Source: Nitrospira japonica | Lineage (GTDB): Bacteria > Nitrospirota > Nitrospiria > Nitrospirales > Nitrospiraceae | Length of the DNA: 64,000 nt | Assembly: GCF_900169565.1 (NCBI RefSeq) | Contig: NZ_LT828648.1 | Coordinates: 2,392,501-2,456,500, forward strand | Direction of reading: 5' to 3' | Shown here: piece after piece, positions 26,284 through 34,124 of the stretch | How the letters are laid out: every line of letters begins with the position of its first letter | Position numbering within the stretch: position 1 is the first letter of the stretch | Made by a program: the position numbers and the translations under genes | The notes under the pieces: model-generated | The model's database searches: none | Told to the model about the DNA's origin: nothing | Seen by the model: the letters and a program-made list of their open reading frames with translations, nothing else

Positions 26284-26687
26284 GAGCTTGAGGACCGGCT
26301 GAAAGCATACGCCCAGCGAGGTGATAAACCAAGGTCCTGCTCACGCATCTTCGTCGCTGAGAAATTGGCACGCGCGCAGTAGATCGCGTCGTCAGGACTG
26401 ACTATTCGAAGTGTGAGAGCCCTTTGCGGACGGCAATCGGGCCATAGGTGGGACTGTATTGATGCGTCGTTGCATGCGACCGCCGGCGATTCCCTAGTCG
26501 GGAATGACCAACTTAGAGCTTCCGGTGGCAACCGTTCCACTACCTAAAGGCTTGACCCAATACCCGAGGAAGCTCTATAGGGATTGGGCGTCGAGAGATG
26601 TCGGCCCGAGGCGGAAGACGGAACTCATTGGAAAAGAGGATAGCCTCTGGCGAGCGCGGAGATGTTCCAATCACAAAGGTGAAACCC
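26284..26687. other. Intergenic region, divergent promoter space
   Basis: This 400-bp stretch separates the histidine kinase gene (minus) from the hydrolase gene (plus). I see no coding region, RNA gene or strong terminator in it. A small inverted pair (gattccctagtcgggaatga, about 26490-26508) could be a regulatory site. Confidence 0.35.
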
Positions 26688-27887
26688 ATGCTCTCGGGAG
26701 ATACGTTTTTCGAAGAACAGGCGATGCGTACGCTATCCCATACTCAGTTCGGCGGTGCGGACTTTGGCGAATGCATGGTGACGATGCAGCGCGTACCGCC
26801 AGGCGACATGGCGGCGTGGCATCGTGAATGGACTGCCACGGCGGATCGGGTCGCCGCCATCGGCGACGCCTGCGCCGCCGACGGACATGCCGTTAGCGCC
26901 AGGGAAGCGTACCTGCGCGCCTCCAACTACTACCGCACCTCCTATCTCATGCTGTTCGGGACCCCCGTGTCTCCTGAGCTGATGCACGCATTCGAACGCG
27001 AATCCGCGACCTTCCGTGAGTTCGCTTCTCGTGCGGATCCGCCGCTTGAGCCGGTGGAGATTCCCTACGAGGGCACCACGCTGCCCGGCTACTTTTGCCC
27101 ATCTGCACGGGCCAAGGGCCGCGCCCCGACGTTGATTGCCACCAACGGCTACGACTCGACCATCCACGAAATGTATTTTGCGTTCGCCGTGGCCGCGAAC
27201 CGGCGCGGGTATCACTGCCTCCTGTTCGACGGTCCGGGGCAGGGTCGTGCCCTCATCAAGCAGCGTCTGCCTATCCGGCCGGACTGGGAACAGGTCATTC
27301 GTCCGGTCGTCGACTATGCGCTCACGCGTCCGGATGTTGATCCCTCGCGGCTTGCGCTCGCGGGCTGGAGCTTCGGCGGCTACCTCTCATTGCGCGGTGC
27401 CGGCGGGGAGCCCCGGCTCGGCGCCTGTATCGCGGATCCCGCGTTGATCGGACTCTGGGAGCCAATGAAGAAGATGTTTGCGGAGTTGCCGCCCGATGCG
27501 CTGGCCAATCCGCGCGCGGCCGATCCGGCACTGTTCGCACCCTACATAGCCCGCATCGAATCCTCGCCGGTGATGCGCTGGAAGGTCGTGCGGCGGGCAT
27601 TCTGGGTGCACGGCATCCAGTCGCTCGCCGATTATCTCGCGATCGCGCGCGAGTTCGACAATCGGCAAGCTCTTCAATCGATCCGCTGTCCGGTGTTCCT
27701 TGCGTGGGAGGAGAACGACAGCCTGGCAGCGACGGCCCCGCAAGTTTTCGACGGGGTCACCGGTCAGAAGACGCTGGTTCGCTTTCTCGCAAGCGAAGGC
27801 GCCGACGGTCATTGCGCGATGAAGGCGCGTTCGCTCTTCCATCAGCGCATGTTCGATTGGCTCGACAGCGTGCTTCCCGCGAAGTGA
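26688..27887 (+). CDS. Alpha/beta hydrolase (dipeptidyl-aminopeptidase/acyl-transferase-like)
   Basis: This 399-residue hydrolase has the nucleophile elbow GWSFGGYLS (Ser228), an acid in WEENDSLAA and a histidine in GADGHCAMKA, a complete catalytic triad. The oxyanion region lies in LIATNGYDSTIHEMYFAF. The layout, with an alpha-helical N-terminal region of about 130 residues, is that of the prolyl-oligopeptidase-like/2,6-dihydropseudooxynicotine hydrolase-type branch. The substrate is unknown. ATG 26688 is supported by aaggtgaaaccc. Its GC content at third positions is visibly higher than in neighbouring genes, hinting at transfer. Confidence 0.87.
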   Translation: MLSGDTFFEEQAMRTLSHTQFGGADFGECMVTMQRVPPGDMAAWHREWTATADRVAAIGDACAADGHAVSAREAYLRASNYYRTSYLMLFGTPVSPELMHAFERESATFREFASRADPPLEPVEIPYEGTTLPGYFCPSARAKGRAPTLIATNGYDSTIHEMYFAFAVAANRRGYHCLLFDGPGQGRALIKQRLPIRPDWEQVIRPVVDYALTRPDVDPSRLALAGWSFGGYLSLRGAGGEPRLGACIADPALIGLWEPMKKMFAELPPDALANPRAADPALFAPYIARIESSPVMRWKVVRRAFWVHGIQSLADYLAIAREFDNRQALQSIRCPVFLAWEENDSLAATAPQVFDGVTGQKTLVRFLASEGADGHCAMKARSLFHQRMFDWLDSVLPAK

Positions 27888-27974
27888 TGTAAGAGGACAG
27901 GCGGCCGATCTACTCACGAGTGTGGTGGGCAGCTATCAACGTTGATCCGAAAAGCCAGGACCTATTAGGGATCT

Positions 27975-28121
27975 ATGATGGTGAAGAACTCTGAAATGCG
28001 ATACCTGCGCCGCTGCGTTGAACTGGCGACGGAGGCGTTGGAGGCGGGTGATGAGCCGTTTGGCTCGGTGCTCGTCGCACAGGTGCATGCTCTTCATCGT
28101 CGCTTCCACCGTTCGTCGTAG
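27975..28121 (+). pseudogene. N-terminal remnant of a nucleoside/guanine deaminase
   Basis: A 48-codon frame begins MMVKNSEMRY and continues with LRRCVELATEALEAGDEPFG, the N-terminal helix and first strand of cytidine/guanine deaminase-type proteins (EPFGSVLV). Then the sequence loses similarity and stops at TAG 28119-28121. The zinc-binding motifs (HAE and PCxxC) are missing, so the gene was cut by a deletion. Confidence 0.7.
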
Positions 28122-28179
28122 GCGACATCCTCCTTTTCCCTCGCCTTCATTTCTAAACGCGATAGGATGACATCATCCT

Positions 28180-28842
28180 ATGCTGCTGCTGCTGCGGCGA
28201 ATCGTCTCTTTGACGCTCGGCCTCGTTCCGCTTTTCCTTATCTGGGCGGGGCTGAGATCCCTGCTGTTTCCCAATCCGCCTCCTGACCCAACGCTGTACT
28301 CTGTCCGTGGACAGAATCTTCAGCCTATCAATCCACTCCTGTTTTTCGGCGGTGGGGTCGTCGGACTGTTCGGGTGTTATCGGATGTGCCGGGCGGATGG
28401 CGGTTGGAAGTGGGTGCTGGTCTTGATGGCTGTCTTCGTCTATGCGTTGATCCTTCCCGTCATGCAAAATGGGATTCACGGGCCCCCTGGGCAAGGGGCA
28501 TCATTCGGCACGTCCAGGCAACTTAGGTATTTGGCACATACGGCGACTCGGCTTGCCCGTGAGCAGGGAAAGTTTACATGCGATGCTGCCACGGAACTCA
28601 CCCAACCGTCCCTGTTTGTTCAGGAAGGTCAAACGCTTTCGTATGTGATCCAATGTGTATCCGATGCGACAGGCCCGGTCGCCGGTACCCCTCCGGAGCG
28701 CCCGGGCACTCTCGTCTTCGCCGTCAGTCCTGATCGGAAACGCGCGTGGTTCACCGCCACGGTCCTGGCTCGAACGCCCGACTCGCATGCAACCTGGATC
28801 AAGGATAACGGGGGACGCTTCTTCATCGAGGTGCAGCTGTAA
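28180..28842 (+). CDS. Hypothetical membrane protein
   Basis: The 220-residue protein has three hydrophobic helices in its first 100 residues (about 8-28, 50-66 and 76-93) and then a soluble domain of about 110 residues that looks exported, with cysteines near FTCDAATEL and VIQCVSD that could form a disulfide. No family is recognised. It stands alone between the deaminase remnant and a convergent gene. The ATG lacks a strong ribosome-binding site, so the true start could differ. Confidence 0.68.
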   Translation: MLLLLRRIVSLTLGLVPLFLIWAGLRSLLFPNPPPDPTLYSVRGQNLQPINPLLFFGGGVVGLFGCYRMCRADGGWKWVLVLMAVFVYALILPVMQNGIHGPPGQGASFGTSRQLRYLAHTATRLAREQGKFTCDAATELTQPSLFVQEGQTLSYVIQCVSDATGPVAGTPPERPGTLVFAVSPDRKRAWFTATVLARTPDSHATWIKDNGGRFFIEVQL

Positions 28843-28974
28843 CGCAGGCTATGGTCGTCCCTTGCGCGATTGCGCAGCAGAAGAAGGGGCCGCTGCCGGC
28901 ATCAATGGAGGGTGAGGCTGTCGATGTGCTGAGGGGCTAAAGGAAGATCAGCGAAATCGGCAGTTGCGGAGATG

Positions 28975-29463
28975 TCAGCGAAGGCGGTTCACTGCCGCTT
29001 GCGCGACGGAGAAGACCTGCTGGCGTCGCTTCTGATTGACGCCGTCTACCGATACACCAAACCATACCGTGACGCCATTGTCGCCGGTCCGAACATAGAT
29101 TCGGGTGTCCCAGTAATAGCCGGCATCGCCGACTCCCGCAACGTTTTCCAGTCGCGCACCGCCATCGGAGAGCGTCTTCTTGAACTCGTCGAAACTTTTC
29201 GGGGTCGTGGGCCAGAGCGAAATGTTCAGGGTATCGGTCCCTCCGACCGAGAATCGGCAGGCCGTTCCCTTTTCAGCGGTATCGGGGCGCGGCCGTCTGA
29301 TCGGGCTGCCGAGCAACCGGCCGAGTTCTTCAATGCTCAGCAATGAACAGGCATTTGGCTCGGATGGCTTCTTCTCAGCCGCTGCCGCGTGTGAGGGTTC
29401 ACCCTGCATTGCGGTGAAAATCGCAATCAGGCCTGCCGCGGTCATAAGGAGCAGTGGCTTCAT
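28975..29463 (-). CDS. Secreted DUF3558-like hypothetical protein
   Basis: ATG 29463 gives a 162-residue protein with a signal peptide ending near SHAAAAE. The mature part has NACSLLSIEELGRLLG, a second cysteine in ACRFSVGG, the segment VAGVGDAGYYWD and a C-terminal helix. It matches the order of motifs in the gene at 20421-20888, so the two are likely paralogues about 8 kb apart on opposite strands. The function is unknown. Confidence 0.72.
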   Translation of the reverse strand: MKPLLLMTAAGLIAIFTAMQGEPSHAAAAEKKPSEPNACSLLSIEELGRLLGSPIRRPRPDTAEKGTACRFSVGGTDTLNISLWPTTPKSFDEFKKTLSDGGARLENVAGVGDAGYYWDTRIYVRTGDNGVTVWFGVSVDGVNQKRRQQVFSVAQAAVNRLR

Positions 29464-29691
29464 TGGCACAGGACGAATGTATATGCTTCGAGAGTGAAGC
29501 GGCGGGATGCATCAACGTCGAACACGGGCTCAACTTACCTGAAGCGGAGCGGGATGACAACTATGTCTGAGATAAAGCGTGTGAGAACCGTTTCCATGCG
29601 GTGTGTGGTCGAGATGACATTCTGATGAGCCCACGCTATGCTCGGGTTCCATTCGCGATCTGTCTGCAGCCTAACGATAAGGAGGAAGGGA

Positions 29692-30021
29692 ATGAATCAA
29701 ACGAAGCTGGGTCTGTGCGTGGCGGTCGTCGTATGTCTGATGCTCGCCTTCGGAGGACCGATGGGAACGCTACCGTTGGCGACAGCCGAAGAACCGCAGC
29801 TCGATCTGAACAGCCCCGACGTGATCAAGCAGGTGCTCGATCAGCAGGTGGGGAAGCGAGTCAAAGTGAAGCTAAAATCAGGGCAGGACATCGAAGGCAA
29901 AGTTGCGAGGGTGGGATCCCATGCGGTGCACTTGACCGAGTTGAGCGGCATGGAATTCTTCGACGCGACGGTCAAGGTGGATGACGTGACGACCGTCATC
30001 GTCAAAGTGCGCACGAAGTAG
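29692..30021 (+). CDS. Exported Sm-like (LSm-fold) protein
   Basis: ATG 29692 follows aaggaggaaggga, a strong site. The 109-residue protein has a signal peptide (hydrophobic core LCVAVVVCLMLAFGG, cleavage near LATAEE). Its C-terminal 60 residues resemble an Sm/Hfq-like barrel: VGKRVKVKLKSGQDIEGKVA, VGSHAVHLTEL, then the second Sm-like strand pair ATVKVDDVTTVIVKV. Sm-like domains usually bind RNA in the cytosol, so an exported one is odd; here it may serve only as a small oligomeric beta barrel. Confidence 0.72.
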   Translation: MNQTKLGLCVAVVVCLMLAFGGPMGTLPLATAEEPQLDLNSPDVIKQVLDQQVGKRVKVKLKSGQDIEGKVARVGSHAVHLTELSGMEFFDATVKVDDVTTVIVKVRTK

Positions 30022-30057
30022 TGTGTGACAGGCTAATTTCTTAGAGTCATCTGTGCG

Positions 30058-30399
30058 GTGCACGTCATTGTGGAAGTTACGTCACAATCAATTCCGTCGG
30101 TGCATGAGCAACTGTGTTTTGCGATCAAATACAAGCGGCTCATTCGCTTCCACTATCAAGGGTACGACCGCACAGGAGAACCTCATGATTATGGAGTGCT
30201 GAAAGACCACGTAACGGTTCTATTCTATCAAACGAAAGGTGGAAGCAAGACTGGAAAGATGGGTTGGAAGCACATGAACGTGGGTGAGATTCGTCAATTG
30301 CAAGTTCTTGATGACTCGTTTCCAGGCGGCCGACCTGTGCCATCCGGCAAGCATAAGAACTGGGATCAGCTATTCATTCGGGTAGATCCGGCCGCGTAA
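30058..30399 (+). CDS. WYL-like small protein
   Basis: This 113-residue protein has the pattern AIKYKRLIRFHYQGYDR, EPHDYGVL, LFYQTKGGSKTGKMGWKHM and a final strand LFIRVDPAA, similar to the ligand-sensing WYL domain but without its usual winged-helix DNA-binding part. The start GTG 30058 has no strong site; the gene begins 36 nt after the Sm-like gene and may share its transcript. Its role is unknown. Confidence 0.65.
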   Translation: MHVIVEVTSQSIPSVHEQLCFAIKYKRLIRFHYQGYDRTGEPHDYGVLKDHVTVLFYQTKGGSKTGKMGWKHMNVGEIRQLQVLDDSFPGGRPVPSGKHKNWDQLFIRVDPAA

Positions 30400-30528
30400 C
30401 TGCCTTCCAGAGACATGCTCCAACCCGGAATTCTTATTCAACGGCGTGGCTGAGAACTTTGATCTCATTTTCGTCTCGCGCCCTGAGGACGTTCGGGTAC
30501 ATTGTGTTGTGAATAAGAAGGAGGTTGC

Positions 30529-31173
30529 ATGGGCAAGGTGAAGGTTGCGGCGTTTTCCGTATCGCTCGATGGATTTGGTGCGGGACCAGGACAGGCTCTG
30601 AAGAATCCGCTAGGCGTTCGTGGATTGGAGCTGCATTCCTGGATCCTCGACACGGACGTCTTTAAGAAAATGCAAGGTGAAGGCGAAGGCACGCATGGCA
30701 TCGACAATGACTTTGCTGCGCAATCGATGGACAATATCGGAGCCTGGATTTTGGGCCGCAATATGTTCGGGCCGGTGCGCGGTCCCTGGAAAGATGAGTC
30801 CTGGAAGGGATGGTGGGGTGACAATCCGCCGTATCATACCCCCGTGTTCGTCCTCACGCATCATGCTCGTGCGCCGCTGAGGACGGAAGGCGGAACGACC
30901 TTTTACTTTGTCACCGATGGCATCGAGTCGGCATTACAAAAGGCGAAGGACGTGGCCAAGGGACAAGACGTTCGGATTGGGGGTGGTGCAGCTACGATTC
31001 GCCAGTATCTGACTGCCGGCCTAATTGATCAGATCCATCTGGCTCTTTCACCGACTTTCTTGGGCGAGGGGGAGCACCTCTTTGCCGGCCTCAATCTCCA
31101 TGCTCTCGGGTTCACATCAATCAAAACCGCCGCCGGTGAGAAGGCCACGCATGTGGTCATGGAAAAGAAGTAG
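30529..31173 (+). CDS. Dihydrofolate reductase family protein (RibD C-terminal-like)
   Basis: The 214-residue protein has the RibD/DHFR-like fold, with FSVSLDGFGAG at the N-terminus, WILGRNMFGPVRG, and the NADPH-binding GGGAATIRQYL plus LIDQIHLALSPTFLGEGEHLF. Members reduce pterin- or pyrimidine-like compounds; the substrate here is unknown. ATG 30529 is preceded by aaggaggttgc. A second, more distant member of the family lies at 52733-53311. Confidence 0.9.
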   Translation: MGKVKVAAFSVSLDGFGAGPGQALKNPLGVRGLELHSWILDTDVFKKMQGEGEGTHGIDNDFAAQSMDNIGAWILGRNMFGPVRGPWKDESWKGWWGDNPPYHTPVFVLTHHARAPLRTEGGTTFYFVTDGIESALQKAKDVAKGQDVRIGGGAATIRQYLTAGLIDQIHLALSPTFLGEGEHLFAGLNLHALGFTSIKTAAGEKATHVVMEKK

Positions 31174-31481
31174 ACCGCCTTCTTGTGTTCTTCGAGAGTC
31201 GCGCCATTCGCGGTTGCGCCTCGGATTCAGAAACCTCTCTTGATTTGCGAGTTTTTGAATCTCGAGGCTGGCGGATGCCACTTCATTTAGGGATTACCCT
31301 AGTCCCGATCTGCCATCGTCCATGTATGATTCCGTTGATCCTTCCTGCCTATGGAAAACGGATCCGACCTTCATAGGGTGTTGAAGCAAGGTGCGGGATG
31401 ATTCGGCAGGCTGTGTGCCGCTGCATTCGCCTCGGTCAGCGCTTCGTTCCGGACGTGGAAACATGCGGCTGCATGGTCGAG
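31174..31481. other. Intergenic region between convergent genes
   Basis: About 308 bp between a plus-strand and a minus-strand gene. Only short palindromes are visible (for example ccattcgcggttgcgcc and gggattaccctag, about 31290-31303). No gene or clear terminator is seen. Confidence 0.3.
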
Positions 31482-32282
31482 TTACGTGGAGGATGTCCGG
31501 AGGGCAACGCGGTGAACGGTCATCAGTCCGAGCAGGTATACAAGGGCAAAGGGGCTGGTTAGGATCAGCACGAGTGGAAAGATGTTACTCCCGGCTTGGA
31601 AGGCGTAGACCGTATAAATCAGGACGCCGACCATCGGTATGACGGGCACCAGGGCCGCATACCGCCAGCCATCGCGATACCGTCGGAGCAACCGGATCTG
31701 CATGATCACATAGACTGGTCCAGCCCACATCATCAGAAAGAAGAGCACATTCTCCCACCATGGTTCCGGACGATTTCTGTGAGCCTCCAATTCGGCATTC
31801 AGTCGACTCGCATTCTCGGCGCGCAACCGCTCGATCCACGCAGCCGGTTGGCGTGGGGGTGTCTGTCGTATTCCGGTCCACGTCAACTGGACGGGGATGT
31901 CTATCTGGGCCTGTCGTGTGTTCCGTGCGTCAGCCCTGGCGACGATCCTATCGACTTGCGCAGGTTTGTCATGGGCGACCCAGACATCCGCCTCTCCTCT
32001 GCCGGCAGGGTAGAGCGGCGACGCGCTGGTAAACGATGAAACACGAGAATGGCCATGGAAGGCCTCAACGTAAATATGGATGGCTTGATCCGTCTCGTAG
32101 CCGAGATGTACGTGAAATTCTTCCCAATGTCCAAGGCTGGAGGGCGACGGAGGATCGGTTTCGATCACATGGAGCTGCACCGCGCCGAGTGCCGGCTCGT
32201 GGAGCCAGGCGAGCAGCACGAGGGAAAGGATCCATCGAAGGAGGGCGAAACTCCGGCGTCGTGTGCTGGCCTCGTGGCACAT
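31482..32282 (-). CDS. Hypothetical exported membrane protein
   Basis: ATG 32282 gives a 266-residue protein. A signal-like helix (RWILSLVLLAWLHEPALG) leads to a beta-rich domain of about 120 residues (LHVIETDPPSPSSLGHW, VHLGYETDQAIHIYVEAFHG). Then come a helix rich in Arg and Glu (ERLRAENASRLNAELEAHR) and three membrane helices near the C-terminus. No family is recognised. It is divergent from the kinase gene, with a promoter region of about 60 bp. Confidence 0.68.
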   Translation of the reverse strand: MCHEASTRRRSFALLRWILSLVLLAWLHEPALGAVQLHVIETDPPSPSSLGHWEEFHVHLGYETDQAIHIYVEAFHGHSRVSSFTSASPLYPAGRGEADVWVAHDKPAQVDRIVARADARNTRQAQIDIPVQLTWTGIRQTPPRQPAAWIERLRAENASRLNAELEAHRNRPEPWWENVLFFLMMWAGPVYVIMQIRLLRRYRDGWRYAALVPVIPMVGVLIYTVYAFQAGSNIFPLVLILTSPFALVYLLGLMTVHRVALRTSST

Positions 32283-32350
32283 GGCAAAAGTGAAACAAGA
32301 GCATCGGGAAATGTCCAGCCAATGTTGAGAAACCCCCGGTGCGTGACGTA

Positions 32351-33361
32351 ATGCATAGAACCTATCTTGGGCGTCTACCAGAGCAGGATCCGCTGCATGC
32401 CTATCTTCGGTATGACATTCAGCCGCAGATGACCGGCGTTCCAGGCGGTTCGACCTATCGAGTCTTCCGGCTGAACGGCTCCAACGATGTGTATTTGTAC
32501 GAAGACCGCGAGACTGCCACAAAATTCATCGGCAAATTCTTCCTCTCTTCACGAAAGAATAATGCCGCCAAGGCCGCGTCGCACCTCACGCGCGAGTTCG
32601 ACAATCTCTGCACGGTGCGGGATTATGGGTTGACGGGCTATCCCCACCATGTCGTGAGGCCGCTGGGACGCCACTACGCGATGAACGCCCTTCTCGTGAC
32701 CGAGTACTGCGAAGGAGAAATCCTGAGTGACGTGATCCGGGAAAGCATTCGGCATGGCGATCATGGCAGGCTTTCTCACAAATTGACCGCCCTGGCCTAT
32801 TTTCTATCGGCGTTGCACAATCGGACGGCGGTCGGCGTAGGAGTTGAATTTCATTATGATTGCCACTATATGGACCATTTGATCGGCCGACTCCTGGAAA
32901 TCTCGGCGATCGGATGGGACGAGGCTCGGGAGTTGTATTGGCTACGAGATCAATGGCGCAATCAGCCGAGGATGTGGGAAGACCAGCAGGTGCTCGTCCA
33001 CGGGGACGCGACGCCGGAGAACTTTATGTTCGGCCATAACCTGCAAGTCGTCGCGTTCGATCTCGAACGGGCCAAGCGTGCCGATCGCGTCTTCGACGTC
33101 GGGCGTATCGCCGGCGAACTTAAGCATTTTTTTCTGCGTGCCAGTGGCAATCCGCATGCCGCCGAATCCTCCATCGGGCACTTTCTTTGGGAGTATGCCT
33201 GCCATTTTCCGGATCGCCACAGCGCCTTTCGTTCCATTACCGGACGAACTCCGTTCTACATGGGGATGACGCTGCTCCGCATCGCACGAAATAGTTGGGT
33301 CGAACCGGAATACCGACGACGGCTGATCAATGAAGCAAAAGCATGTTTGAGGGGCTTCTAG
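32351..33361 (+). CDS. Phosphotransferase, aminoglycoside-kinase-like (APH fold)
   Basis: The product has the APH-type kinase motifs: catalytic loop LVHGDATPENFMF, with the base Asp and the metal-binding Asn, and the DFG-like segment AFDLERAKR. Upstream are the nucleotide-binding strand region (TYRVFRLNG, ATKFIGKFF) and hinge ALLVTEYCEGE. It is more likely a sugar, choline or small-alcohol kinase than an antibiotic-resistance enzyme. The start is ATG 32351 or GTG 32339. Its TAG at 33359-33361 abuts the ATG of the HAD gene with no gap, so the pair is co-translated. Confidence 0.88.
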   Translation: MHRTYLGRLPEQDPLHAYLRYDIQPQMTGVPGGSTYRVFRLNGSNDVYLYEDRETATKFIGKFFLSSRKNNAAKAASHLTREFDNLCTVRDYGLTGYPHHVVRPLGRHYAMNALLVTEYCEGEILSDVIRESIRHGDHGRLSHKLTALAYFLSALHNRTAVGVGVEFHYDCHYMDHLIGRLLEISAIGWDEARELYWLRDQWRNQPRMWEDQQVLVHGDATPENFMFGHNLQVVAFDLERAKRADRVFDVGRIAGELKHFFLRASGNPHAAESSIGHFLWEYACHFPDRHSAFRSITGRTPFYMGMTLLRIARNSWVEPEYRRRLINEAKACLRGF

Positions 33362-34105
33362 ATGCTCATCAAGGGGATTATTTTCGACGTCAACGGGACG
33401 CTGGTGGACATCCGTACGGACGAAGGGTACGAAGAGATCTATCGGATTTTGAGTAATCTCTTGTCGTATCAGGGGATTTCCCTGGATCCGAACGGTCTTA
33501 AAGATGTCTATTTCCAGATCATGAAGGAACAACGGACGGTGTCCCGCGAGCGTCACCCGGAATTCGACGCGGTCGGCATCTTCCGTGAGATCATGACGCG
33601 ATATGCGACCGACTTCACGCGTGGTCTGTCGGCGGTGAAGCTCGAGCAGCTGCCGACGTTGCTGGCTGAAACGTACCGTGCCGCCTCACGCTTCCGGTTG
33701 CAAGTGTATCCCGGCGTGGACGACACGATGGCACAGCTGCAGGCGAAATATCGGCTGGCGGTGGTGTCCGATGCGCAAACCGCCTATGCCATTCCGGAGT
33801 TGAACGCCGTGGGCTTATTCAGATATTTCGACCCGATCATTATCTCGGGAGCCTTGGGGTGTCGTAAACCTCATGAACGTCTGTTCACCCAAGCCTTGGC
33901 GGCCATGGACATGCAGCCATCAGAGGTTCTGTACGTGGGCAACGACATGTACCGCGACGTGTATGGGGCGCAGAGAGTCGGGATCAAAACCGTCTTTTTC
34001 AGGTCCAACCAAGGAACGCAGGAAAAGGAAGGCGTCAATCCGGACTACATTATCTATGCCTTCCCAGAGTTACTGAACGCCGTCCGATTCTTCGAGGACC
34101 AGTGA
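33362..34105 (+). CDS. HAD-family hydrolase, atypical motif I (DVNGT)
   Basis: The 247-residue protein has the HAD core: FDVNGTLVD (nucleophile D9), an alpha-helical cap (residues about 18-110), motif II Ser/Thr in VVSDAQTAY, motif III Lys in GCRKPHERLF, and motif IV acidic pair in VGNDMYRDVYGA. The second Asp of the usual DxDGT is replaced by Asn11. The gene starts directly after the upstream kinase stop. A kinase and a phosphatase-like protein made together suggest a phosphorylated metabolite, but the substrate is not known. Confidence 0.88.
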   Translation: MLIKGIIFDVNGTLVDIRTDEGYEEIYRILSNLLSYQGISLDPNGLKDVYFQIMKEQRTVSRERHPEFDAVGIFREIMTRYATDFTRGLSAVKLEQLPTLLAETYRAASRFRLQVYPGVDDTMAQLQAKYRLAVVSDAQTAYAIPELNAVGLFRYFDPIIISGALGCRKPHERLFTQALAAMDMQPSEVLYVGNDMYRDVYGAQRVGIKTVFFRSNQGTQEKEGVNPDYIIYAFPELLNAVRFFEDQ

Positions 34106-34124
34106 TTCAGGAACAGTGTGTTTG

